Shown piece after piece: positions 11,159 through 21,906 of a stretch of 64,000 nucleotides of DNA. A program made the translations under genes and the position numbers. The stretch's first letter is position 1; every line of letters starts with the position of its first letter. Source of the DNA: Eledone cirrhosa (lineage: Eukaryota; Mollusca; Cephalopoda; Octopoda; Eledonidae); NCBI GenBank assembly GCA_964016885.1, contig OZ024748.1, forward strand, positions 34,177,269 through 34,241,268, given 5' to 3'. Under the pieces are notes generated by a model. That model was not told the origin of the DNA and did no database searches. It worked only from the letters and a program-made list of their open reading frames with translations.

Positions 11159-14100
11159 ATGGCCGTACTTCGAATAGGCAGCATAAATGCACGTGGCCTG
11201 GGGTCATCTTGGAAGCAGAGTCACCTGCTCAATGACCTCAGGTCAATAAACATAGATGTGGTGGCCATCAGCGAGACCAGAATCTCCGAAGGACGAGCCT
11301 TCGCACCGATCTTCGGCGGCTGCGATGTATACGCATCTCCCAGCCGTCCAGGATAGGGGGGGGGGGGGATTGCCGTGCTTTTTCGGAGAGGCTTGGATCT
11401 CGCCATACGGGCCATCTTCCTGGACCCAGAACGTAAGTCTGTGGTGCTGGACGTGACCGACAGCGAAGGCAATGCTTTCAGGCTAGTAGCCGCCTACGCT
11501 CCAATAGGTGCGGGGCGGCCAGATTTCTTCAGACGTCTAGAGACCTTTCTTGGAACGTCCCGCTTTTTAGTGTTAGTGGGCGACTGGAACGGTATCTTAG
11601 ATGCACGCTGGGATTATGTGGGGCTAGTAGACAGGGCAGGAGGGTGTAGAAGCCTCAACAACCTGCTCAGACATTTTGAACAGTCTGATAAGTATAGACT
11701 GGATTATCCGAATATGCCAATGTGGACATGGGCATCGGGTCATCCAGATCGTATTTAGATAGGGTATTCTGTAGGGAAACAGATAAGGCTAGTGTAGGTT
11801 GTCCACAATTTAAAGTAGTCGACTACACGGACCACAATTTTGTGATCTGTGAAGTTGACTTAGATAAACTCCATAGGCAAGGACCCGGCTACTGGAAGCT
11901 GAACGCATCGTTCCCGGCGTGCAAAGCTTACAGAGACCGGATTAGCGAATTAGTTAAGAGTGCGTTGACGAGTGTGATCGTCAACAACAGGTGGTGATTT
12001 ACCCTGAAAAGGGCTATTAGAGTAGAATCGATAAGGTTTAGCAAAGGAGTAGTGATAGAGGAAAATAGAGTAGAGGGAGAGTTAGTTAGAAAGCTAGAAG
12101 AGGCGTTTAGGACAGGCATCGCAACCGACGTGCTTGCGGCGAGATTGAAACTTGACCAATTCTTCAACGCAAAGCATGAAGGCTGGGTTGTCAGAGCCAG
12201 ACACGAGGTGTCGAAAGCCGTTTAGTGGTCCCGGGTGGTGGAGGCACGACGTGGCAACAAGTCCACAATTCGTTCTTTGCCTGATCAAAACGGAGGAATG
12301 TTGCGCGAAACCGAGCAGATTTGTGCGGCTTTTCAGCAGTACTTTCCTCAATTGTTCGGGTGCGGCGGCGGGCCGGGTCAGAGTATAGGCTTCGGTGCAT
12401 ACCTCGACGGATTGCCGCGGCTCTCGACGACCGCAATGCAGTGCTGTGAAAAGCCGATAACAGCAGGTGAAATACGGGAAGCGATGTCTGACTGCACGAG
12501 GGGTAAATCGCCAGGTTTGGATGGTCTACGAGCTTTATGTGTATATGCCAGACATGATCGGCGACCTCTTGGCAGATGTCTACTGCAACTGGCAGCAGAA
12601 CGGGAGCATTCCAGGTTTTGTGAGCCGGGGTGCGGTGGCGCTGCTGACAAAAAGACCCGAATAAGGGGGACGTTAAAGACAACTTCAGGCCCATAATTCT
12701 GCTAAACACAAGAGTTCAAGATTTTGGCCAAGGTGTTAGCAAAGAGATTGGCGCTTGTCGTCGGTGATCTAGTGGGAGAGGCGCAGACATGCGCCATTCC
12801 GGACAGATCCATCCACCACAACCTCCATCTCATGCGATACATCATAGAGAGGGTGGTTAAGAAACCTGGCACGGGTGGGGCCTTGATCAACTTCGATCAA
12901 TCTAAAGCATTTGATAGAGTCGACCATCGGTACCTGGCTGCGGTCCTCGAGGCGGCCGGCTTCGGGCCCGTTTTAGGGGCTTGATCGCTGCGATGCACCA
13001 CGATATCTGCTCGATTGTGTGGGTGAATGGTCACCTGTCGCAGCCTTTCAGCATCATGCGCTCGGGCCGCGAGGGTTGCCCCTCTCATACCTCTTCTACG
13101 TACTGGCCTTCAAGCTGTTACTGCACGAATTGGAGACGACGAGGGGGGTTCCACGCGAACTGGGATGCGGGAAATCCGTGTCAGCTTACGCCGACGACGT
13201 CACCGTGGTGGTGTCGAACACCAAACACGTCCAGATGCTCGGCACCGCTCTCAAGGAATACGAAGCGGTGACAGGAGCAAAGATAAACCAGGAAAAGTCG
13301 GTGGGCTTGCAACTCGGCATCTGGAGAGGCAAGTCCATGCCGTCCGACAGCGTCGTGGGGCGCTGCACGGAAGGACCGGTTAAATTTCTCGGGGTCTGGT
13401 ACGGTCCGGACCTGCAGATGGAGAAAAACTGGAGCGAGGTGACGAGCAGGGTGGCCTCTCTCACCCAGAAATGGGCCGAGAGGAGGCTGTCTCTGAAAGG
13501 TCGGGCGGAGGTGCGAATCCGTACATAGCGTCCGTCATCTGCTACCGCCTGACCGTCGTACTTTGAAGCTGGAATGTCTCCAAGCGCTCACCGCCCTCTA
13601 CCAGTTGGGCACTAGTATCGGTGGAACATCCACCTCGGCGTTCTATAGAGGACTAGTGGAGAGAAAGAGCGACGACGTTCTCGGGGAGACCCTGGTCGTC
13701 GAAGACAATCAGCTGTTCGCTCTCTTCAAGAGAATTTTCAGACCGGGGCCTAGGGACAGCTTCCACAAATCCCTAGCCTGGCAGTGCTACCGGGGAGTGT
13801 TGCCGGTTCGGGATAAGCTCTACAGGCACGGAGGTGCTGTCAGCCGAGCCTGTCCGAGAAGCGCGCAAGGAGACAAAACCGTCCTGCACGCACTGATTCA
13901 GTGCCCGAGGATTGCTGACTTGTGGAGGTATTTCGAATAGCGGCTGTCGCGTGTAGGACGGATCCGGTTATCGACTGAGTCCATTGTACAGATAGCACCG
14001 CCATCCTCCTTTAAAGAGGAGGAAGGGCAGGCAGTTTTCATCTGCCTGGTGGCCATGGCGAAAGAGACTGTGTGGTGGACAAGATTGAAAGGGTTGAAGA

Positions 14101-14270
14101 CGGACACTTTCCTCTCCAGCCAATCCCTGATTAACTTTTTCAAGTTTCACTTGAAGAGGAAAATCATGGGGGAGAGGCAAGTGCTGTCTTCTAGCAAGTT
14201 TGTTGAAAGGTGGGTGAATGTAGTGAGAATGGTCCGAGTGAACGGGACCGCTCTGAATATACGCTTGTAG
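11159..14270 (+). pseudogene. Tx1 copy 1 ORF2: APE endonuclease plus reverse transcriptase
   Basis: The ATG at 11159 opens MAVLRIGSINARGLGSSWKQ, the usual start of the EN domain. SETRIS, GDWNGILDARWD and a TDHNF segment mark endonuclease blocks. RT blocks are LNTRVQDFGQ-like remnants, INFDQSKAFDRVDHRYL and the catalytic AYADDVTVV at 13188-13214. A G run after 11355 follows an in-frame TAG at 11354; further frame breaks occur near 11735, 12220-12300, 12650, 12980 and 13520. An internal deletion at about 13558 removes roughly 100 residues beyond the RT. The C-terminal CPRSAQGDKTVLHALIQCP block (a CCHC-like knuckle with one Cys changed) is present. Confidence 0.82.
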
Positions 14271-14595
14271 TTTGAGGAATGGGAACAAAATTGAGAGAGG
14301 GCGCTTGCCCTGGTGGCCAGGTTGACCGTGGTCTTTTGTGTGGTTTTCGCCACGAGTAACCCTCGGAGGTTTCCCCCCTATTGGGGAAATTTTCATTGTT
14401 TCAATTTTCATTTTTATTGTTTATATATATATGTTTCTATGTCTTTTTTTCTTTTCTTATATAAATAATAAAAATCTTTACACGCATAAAACCCACCTAG
14501 TACCGTCCAGTACCGTCCTGTGCCGTTTGTAATGTTTTTCTTGATGTCAGCCATTGTGGCCAATAAAGAAATCATTATTATTATTATTATTATTG

Positions 14596-14936
14596 GCGAC
14601 CTACGTAGTAAATCGTATCATCGTGAGCTCCGCAAAGGTTTGTTATTTCCGTTTGCTAAAAATTACCATTTATGGAAAATTTTATTGTTAACTGTATATA
14701 AGCGCACATACATTGTTTTCCGAAAAGGACACCCAAAAAGATTGGGGCCTTGTGCCCAAAATTTAAACTTTTATGATTATCAAAAAATTTCTTTGAAAAA
14801 AAGTGGCTAATTCACCTCTGCACCAAGCAGCTGAGAGCCTTCCTCACAAACTCTAACACCTCACACCGATATCACCATTGTAAATATTACTACGTTTGCC
14901 AACACTAAAATTGTAATCAGTAGCAATATTTTAAAT
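14596..14936 (+). promoter_or_regulatory. 5' UTR and presumed internal promoter of Tx1 copy 2
   Basis: About 340 bp between the previous tail and the ORF1 ATG. The block near 14740-14775 is shared with copy 4 near 25595-25630. LINEs carry an internal promoter here by family knowledge; I see no specific box. Confidence 0.5.
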
Positions 14937-16297
14937 TTGTCTCAGGCAGACATTCATTTCCCGCCATTACCAATGACTGCAGGTGTTAAAGCTGCCACCA
15001 CCACCACCACCGCGACAACCATCACCCCCACCACCACCGCGACAACAGAAACAAAAGGAAAAAATAAATCAACTCGTGATGTCGAAATGTTTTCAACCAA
15101 AATGGACTCTTCCTCGCAGAACACCACTGACGTCACCACCACCACAACTGAAACTAAAATTAATAATAACAAAAATAACGATAAAAACAACAGCAACAAT
15201 GACATTAAAAAAAACACCCTGCGTTTTGCCAGAGTAGCAAAACAGTGCGAAGCATTTACGGTAACTCAGGAGGAATTAGAAAATGCCCCAAAAATGGTCA
15301 AGAAAGATGGGTACATGGTCAGCCCCCCCCCCCCCCACACACACACACACACACCTAATAAAATGGAGCATCGGCGCCTATGCACCGTGTCGTATCGAAC
15401 AATTAATGTAAAATCGCGCCGAGTGGAACGGGCATCCGAGTCCCAAATCCAAAAAGCTTTGGGACATGTGTGGGCAAGAAAAACCCACATCAGGCGTGGG
15501 CAGAAGTATGGAACCGTGGACGTGTTCTTTGAAACACCAGAGGAGGCTAGAGAACACTCCATGGCCCCATTAAGAAGTGACGACTTCACACTCGTCCCAG
15601 GCTATTGTGGCCAGAGACTCGTAAAATCAGGGTGACCAACGTTCCACCGGCCATCGAAATTCCCTGGCTAATAGCGGCCGTCCTCGCCGGCATCGAAGCC
15701 AACACCAAGATAATAGCAATAGCAAAAGAAAAGCAGGAGAACTGGTCCGGATCTGGGATGGAGCTCCTGATACAAGCGGACCAAAAAAGCATTGAGGAGA
15801 TCCCAGAGGTAATAGACCTCACTGACGGCAGCCACCTCACCGTAATTGTCGAGGGCAGAAGGCCTAGGTGTGTCGTTTGTGGTGAAGGAACCCACCTAAG
15901 GGCTTTCTGCCCTCAGGCTAAAAGGTTGAGGCCACCTCTCCTACCCATCCCAGTGACTCAACCATCAACACCACCAGTAGCAGAGATGGCAGCAACAACT
16001 GTAGCAGCAACAACAGAAGCAACTATAACAGCAACAACCCCAGCAACAGTAGCAAAACCAACACCACCACCACCCAACGCTTCAGAACTAGCACCAGCGC
16101 CTACACCATCCACCACGCCACAACCAAAACTAACGCCTGTGGAGGATTTTCCACTCCCCGGCCTATCACAACTGGAGACAGATTGTGTCAACGAGGAGTG
16201 GGAAACGGTATCAGGAAAAAAGAAAAAAAGAAACCAAAAAAAGAAAAAATTCTCTTTCTTCCCCCTCCAAAAACAAAATACAGAGGGAAACAAATAA
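14937..16297 (+). pseudogene. Tx1 copy 2 ORF1: RRM-like region plus CCHC knuckle
   Basis: The ATG at 14937 starts MSQADIHFPPLPM. A Thr/Asn-rich low-complexity stretch follows, then an ordered region (TVSYRTINVKSRRVER to VFFETPEEAREH). A one-base frame change near 15610-15630 leads into KIRVTNVPPAIEIPWLIAAV, the RRM-like start seen in Tx1 ORF1 proteins, and then CVVCGEGTHLRAFC, a CCHC knuckle. The rest is Ala/Thr/Pro linker, an acidic PLPGLSQLETDCVNEEW block and a basic tail ending at 16297. A C run and (CA)n inside codons near 15328-15353 are recent expansions. Confidence 0.8.
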
Positions 16298-16503
16298 ATT
16301 AACAAACACAAAATTAGGACAGATATGCCACCATCCACACCAGCATCACCAACCCCATCACCCCAAATACCAACACCATCACCATCATTAACCCCAACAC
16401 GACCATCACCTACACCACAAAAGTCACCAAAATGCGAAACAGAAACAAACCCACAACAAACGCAAACAAAACAAAACAACCAAAACGATACACACTACAC
16501 AGC

Positions 16504-16728
16504 ATTAAATTTGAACAACAACAAGGGCGGTGGATTGGCAGTATCGGTAGAGGGTCGGACGCCATGCTTTCCAGCATAGTTACGTCCCTTTACGATCTGA
16601 GTTCAAATCCCGCCGAGGTTGACTTTGCCTTTCATCCTTACGGGGTCGATAAAATAAAGTACCAGTAATGCACTGGGTATTTGCTGGCCTTGTGCCAAAA
16701 GTAGAAACAATTAAATTTGAACAACAAC
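16504..16728 (+). mobile_element. Complete SINE (16525-16712) with a perfect 19-bp target-site duplication
   Basis: The SINE body runs from GGGCGGTGGATTGGCAGTAT through the B-box region GAGTTCAAATCCC and the GGGGTCGATAAAATAAAGTA core to GTAGAAACAATT. ATTAAATTTGAACAACAAC is present at 16504-16522 and again at 16710-16728. The insertion sits in the ORF1-ORF2 spacer of Tx1 copy 2 and therefore post-dates it. Confidence 0.94.
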
Positions 16729-17026
16729 CAATTATTACACTACATCCAACACAACACCAGCATCACAAAAAAAGACTACACAACAACCCAAAAATTCACA
16801 CCACCTCCACACATACAAAACACTCGCATCACACAGAAAACGTACATGACACTAAAACAAAAATTCCCCAAAGACATCGGAGACTTCCGACAAGCACTCT
16901 CCAGGAGGATTTATAAGGACATCCTTCCGGAGGAGGCCACAAGCAGTGAAAAGGATGGAAAAACCGTCCTTCCTCTACGAGAAGTAAGGTAAGTGGTCTT
17001 TCCCATCTTTTCCACTCCATTTCAAC

Positions 17027-20000
17027 ATGACCTCACTCAGAATAGGCAGCATAAATGCGCGTGGCTTGCGTTCGTCATGGAAGCAGAGCCACCTGCTCAA
17101 CGACCTCAGGTCACTAAACATAAATGTAGTGGCCATCAGCGAGACCAGAATCTCCGAAGCACGGGCCTTCGCACCGATCTTCGGCGGCTACGATGTGTAC
17201 GCATCTCCCAGCCGTCCGGGATCGGGGGGAGGAGTTGCTGTGCTTTTTCGGAGAGGTTTGGATCTTGCCATACGGGCCATCTTCCTGGACCCAGAAGGTA
17301 AGTTGGTGGTGCTGGACGTGACCAGCGGAGACGGGCAAGCTTTCAGGTTAGTGGCCCACAAATTCGTGATCTGTGTACTTGACTTAGATAGGCTTCATAG
17401 ACGAGGACCCAGCTACTGGAAGCTAAACGCATCCTTACCAGCGCGCAAGGCCTACAGAGACCGGATTAGCGAACTAGTTAAGCGGGCGGTGACGGGGGCC
17501 ATCGTCAACAACAAGTGGTGGTTTGCTCTGAAAAGAGCAATTAGAATAGAGTCCATTAGGTTTAGTAAGGCTTTAGCAATAGAGAAAAATAGAGCAGAGG
17601 GAGAATTCGTTAGAAAATTATACGAGGCGCTTAGCAAAGGCATCGCGACCGACGTGCTTCGACGAGATTGGCCCTTGACCAATTCTTCAATGCAAAGCAC
17701 GAAGGCTGCGTTGTCAGAGCTAGGGTGCGTGCTCTCAGACACGAGGGGACGAAAGCCGTTAAATGGGCCCGAGTGGCGGAGGCGCATCGTGGCAACAAAG
17801 CCACGATCCGGTCTTTGTTGGACCACGACGGGCGCATGCTACTCGATCCCGGGAAAATGTGTGAAGCTTTTCAGCGACACTTCGCTCAACTGTTCGGGGG
17901 CAGTGGCGGGCCGAATCGAGGGATGGACTTTAGTGTCTATCTCGACGGACTGCCGCGGCTTTCGGCCACTGAGGCGGAGTGTTGCGAAAAGCCGATAACA
18001 ACCGCTGAAGTACGGGAGGCAATGACTGGCTGCACAAGCGGTAAATCGGCTGGTTTAGATGGTCTGCCCTATGAACTTTACGTAAAAATGCCAGACTTGT
18101 TCGGAGGCCTCTTGGCGGACGTCTACTGCAACTGGCAACAGAACGGGAGAATTCCCAGCTCTGTGAGCCGAGGAGCGGTGGCGCAGCTGAGAAAGGATTC
18201 GAACAAGGGGGATAACATAGATAATTTTAGGCCCATAACTCTGCTAAACACAGAGTTCAAGATTTTGGCCAAGGTGCTAGCAAAGAGGTTGGCGCTTGTC
18301 GTTGGTGGTCTGGTGGGAGAGGCACAGACATGCGCCATTCCCGACAGATCCATCCACGACAACCTCCACCTCATGCGATACATCGTAGAGAGGGTAGCTA
18401 GGGAACCTGGCACGGGTGGGTCTTTGATCAATTTAGATCAATCGAAAGCCTTCGATAGGGTCGACCATCGTTACCTAGCGGCAGTCCTGAGGGCGGCTGG
18501 CTTTGGGCCCGTCTTCAGAGGCTGGATCGCTGCCATGCACAGCGACATCTGCTCTGTAGTGAGAGTGAACGGTCACCTTTCGGAACCGTTCAATCATGCG
18601 CTCGGTCCGCCAAGGATGTCCCCTCTCGTCCCTATTGTACGTATTGATTCTAGAGCCATTACTGCACAAACTGGAGACGTTGAGGGGGCTCCCGCGCGAA
18701 CTAGGATGCGGAAGATCCGTGTCAGCATATGCGGACGATGTCACCGTAGTGGTGTCGAACGCCAAACACATCGAGGCGATCGGCACTACACTAAGAGAAT
18801 ACGAAGCGGTGACAGGAGCAATGATCAACCAGGAAAAGTCAGTGGGACTGCAGCTCGGCACCTGGAGAGGCAGGTCCATGCCGTCCAACAGCGTCGTCGG
18901 GCGCTGGACGGACGGACCGGTTAAATTGCTAGGGGTCTGTTTCGGTCCAGACCTCCAGACGGACAAAAACTGGGACGAGGTGACGAGCAGGGTGGCTTCT
19001 CTCACCCAGAAATGGGCGGAGAGGAAGCTATCCCTGAAAGGTCGAGCGGAGGTGGATAACGCGTACATCGCGTCCGTCATCTACTACCGCCTGACCATCG
19101 TACCTTGTCCTAAGCCCCGCCTGACTGCGCTGGAGCGTTTGCTCTTTCACTTCTTGTGGAAGGGACGCGCTCCGATGGTCAGGCGGTCCATCTGCTGTCA
19201 ACACCCGCTACGTGGAGGGCTGGGCATGCCGTGGCTGATGATGCGCAGACACGCGCTCAGGCTACGACATCTCCACCTCTTCCTCGACGGTGATCAGGTG
19301 TGGTCGCCGTTTGCTAGACACGTTTTTCCCCAGCTCGTCTCCTTGGCGGAGCTGCAGTCCTGGGTCAAGCGAAGACCGAGAGGGAGCGCTTGGAGACTGG
19401 AATGTCTTCAGGCGCTCACAGCCCTCGACCAATCGGGCAATGTGATCGGTGGAAACTCCACCTTGGCGTTCTATAGGGGATTAGTGGAGGGTAAGAGCGA
19501 CGACATACTTGGAGAAACTCTAGGCGTCGACGAAAATCAACTAGCCAATCTCTTCGGAAGGTCTTTCGGGCCGGGGCCTATGGACAACTTCCAGAAATCC
19601 CTGGCCTGGCAGTGCTACCGGGGTGCTTTGCCAGTTCGGGATAAACTCTACAGGCATGGAGGTGCCGTCAGCCGGGCATGTCCGAGATGTGCACTCGGCG
19701 ACGAAACCGTCCTGCACGCACTCGTCCAGTGTCCGAGCATTGGTGGCTTGTGGGTTTATGTCGAACACCTGCTGTCACGTGTAGGACGGATCCAGCTATC
19801 AGCTGAGTCCATCGTGAGGATTGCCCCACCCTCTTCCTTTAGCCGGGAAGGGCAGGCAGTTTTTATCTGTCTGGTGGCCATGGCGAAAGAGATAGTATGG
19901 TGGACACGTTTGAAAGGGCTGAAGACGAGCACTTACCTCTTCGGTGATGCCCTGATTAACTTTTTCAAATTTCATTTGAAAAGGAAAATCAGGGTAGAGA

Positions 20001-20095
20001 GGGAAGTGCTCTCTTCCCAGCATTTTGTTGAAAGATGGGTGAGAGAAGCAAGTATGGCCCGAATGAATGGGCCTTCTCTGAGTATGTGTCTGTAA
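17027..20095 (+). pseudogene. Tx1 copy 2 ORF2, endonuclease deleted, RT well preserved
   Basis: The ATG at 17027 starts MTSLRIGSINARGL. At about 17357 the EN domain jumps from FRLVA straight to HKFVIC, losing about 115 residues including the GDWN and DRVF blocks present in copy 4, so the endonuclease must be dead. RT blocks are LDGLPYELYV, FRPITLLNTEFKILAKVLAKRL, LINLDQSKAFDRVDHRYL, RQGCPLSSLLYVL and SAYADDVTVVV (YADD intact). Frame breaks lie near 17660 and 18592. The C-terminus keeps CPRCALGDETVLHALVQCP, a CCHC-type motif, and runs open to the stop at 20093-20095. Confidence 0.85.
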
Positions 20096-20336
20096 ATTAA
20101 AGGTGGAAAACTGGGAGAGGGCACTTGCCCTGGTGGTCAGGGTCACTGTGGTCTTTTAATGGGCTTTCTCCACAAATGTCCCTCGGAAGTCTCCCCTCTA
20201 TTGGGGAATTTTTCTTTGTTATTTTATTACATCCTCTGTTTTTTACACGCAGAAATGCCCATTTGTACTGTCCTGTATTGTCCTGTACTGTCCTTAATGT
20301 CTACTTTATGTAAACCCTTGTGGTTAATAAAGAAAA

Positions 20337-20376
<40 letters not shown>

Positions 20377-20396
20377 ATTATTATTACGGCCCTTTC

Positions 20397-20516
20397 TATT
20401 CTGAGTTCAAATCCCGCCGTGGTTAACTTTGCCTTTCATCCTTACGGGGTCGATAAAATAAAGTACCAGTAATACACTGGATTATTTACTGGACTTGTGC
20501 CAAAAGTAGAAACAAT
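20397..20516 (+). mobile_element. 5'-truncated SINE fused between two Tx1 copies
   Basis: GAGTTCAAATCCCGCCG, GGGGTCGATAAAATAAAGTA and GTGCCAAAAGTAGAAACAAT identify the SINE. The tRNA-like head is missing. The left side is the (ATT)n tail of copy 2 and the right side runs directly into ORF1 codons of copy 3. Confidence 0.88.
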
Positions 20517-21906
20517 TATTATTATTAACAACAGCAAAAATAACAGCGGTAAAGTCAAGAACGACAACAACAAAATTAACAGCGGTAAGGTCGTGAACGA
20601 CAATAACAATGACAATAACAACAGCCACAACAACAATAATAGTAGGAACAGGATCAACAAAAACAACAATAATAACAGCCAAAATAACAGTAACAACGGC
20701 AACAGTATCAACGAAAACAACAACAACACCAACAACTGTACCAACGAAAACATCAACAGTGACATCGATACCTGTAATAGCGATCTCAGCACCACCAGTA
20801 AGACCAGTAGCGGCAGCAATAGTCGTGGTGCTGAAAAAGGGACCACTTCTTTTGCAGGTGTCGCCCGAAATATCGAAACAGTGTTAGTCACAGAGGAGGA
20901 GATGGCAGTCGCAAGGGCCATGGTGACAAGAAGCGCCAATAGAGTCTCCCTGAAACCTCCACCCGACTTTTTTCAAGGACCAGCAGCTACGGACGGTGAC
21001 TTACCGCACCGTAAGCAAAATCTCACATCGGGTGGAGAGAGCCACGGAGGCTCAAATCCAATAGGCCTTGGAGTGCGTCTGGGCACGCAAAACCTACATC
21101 ACCCGGCACAGTAGACGTACTTTTCGCCACCCACCAAGAAGCGTAGTCTCACTCTTTGGAAACCCTAATGAGTGAGGAGATAGTCTTGGTGCCCTCCTAA
21201 TTCGGGCAGAAAATTGTGAGGGTCAAAGTGACCCAGGTCCCACCCGACGTACCCATACCTTGGCTGGCCGCGTCTGTCCTTGCTGGAATCGAGGACAGGA
21301 CGACTATGCTGCAAGTAGAGAAAATAGTGAGAGAGAACTGGTCAGGTATAGGCATGCAAATGCTTTTACAAACTGACCAGAAATGTATCGACGCTATCCC
21401 CGATATCATAGACGTCGATGAAGGACTCCAACTCCCTATAAGCGTAGAAGGAAGACGGCCAAAATGTTATCTCTGTGGGTCAATGGATCACCTCAGGGCC
21501 TTTTGCCCGCAGAAGACAACGAAGAAGTAGGCCCCTCCTCCTTCCAATACCTGGTCCGTTGCTATCAAGAGCAAGGCAGGCAACAAGCGCAGAAGCCCCT
21601 ACCACGGTGAGTAGGAGGGCAACATCCGTGGCACCCGTACCAAGGCCACCGACAACTAAAGCAGCATCATCAGTGGCGGCAACACCAATAGCTACATTTG
21701 CAGTAGCTGCACCAGCAACAAAATTGTCGGAGAGGGCTCCACTACCACCACCAACAGCCGTGGAGTACATACCCCTCCCAGATGCCACGGAATCCGACAT
21801 GGAGTTTGAGGCGGGAGTGAAGTGGCAAACGGTCTGCCACAAAAAAAGAAAAAGAAAATACCCCTTAGCTTCGCCCTCCAAAAGCGAAGGCACACAAAAG
21901 GGGTAA
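20497..21906 (+). pseudogene. Tx1 copy 3 ORF1, with its first codons contributed by a SINE
   Basis: An open frame from the ATG at 20497 begins MPKVETI, which is the translated 3' end of the SINE, and continues without a break into the Asn/Lys-rich ORF1 N-terminus and the FAGVARNIETVLVTEEE block to 21114. After frame changes the RRM-like KVTQVPPDVPIPWLAASV and CYLCGSMDHLRAFC (CCHC) are read to about 21530. A further frame carries the Ala/Pro linker and the LPDATESDMEFEAG acidic block to 21906. The C-terminal KQKFPNAVGDFRGSVTKRIY block lies at 22245-22302. Confidence 0.75.

Larger units (their letters stand above)
10061..14595 (+). mobile_element. Tx1/L1-like LINE, copy 1 (5' truncated)
   Basis: This copy starts inside ORF1 and ends with a 3' UTR, an AATAAAG signal and an (ATT)n tail at 14572-14594. 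It is the closest relative of copy 3. It carries many stops and frameshifts and an internal ORF2 deletion of about 300 bp at 13558 compared with copy 3. Copy 2 begins at once after the tail. Confidence 0.88.
14596..20390 (+). mobile_element. Tx1/L1-like LINE, copy 2 (near full length)
   Basis: It begins immediately after the (ATT)n tail of copy 1 and ends in its own (ATT)n tail at 20338-20390. The 5' UTR matches that of copy 4 (GGGGCCTTGTGCCCAAAATTTAAAC against GGGCCTTTTAGCCCAAATATTTGAAC), showing that both retain the true 5' end. It is about 5.8 kb, carries a SINE between ORF1 and ORF2, and has an EN-domain deletion. Confidence 0.88.
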
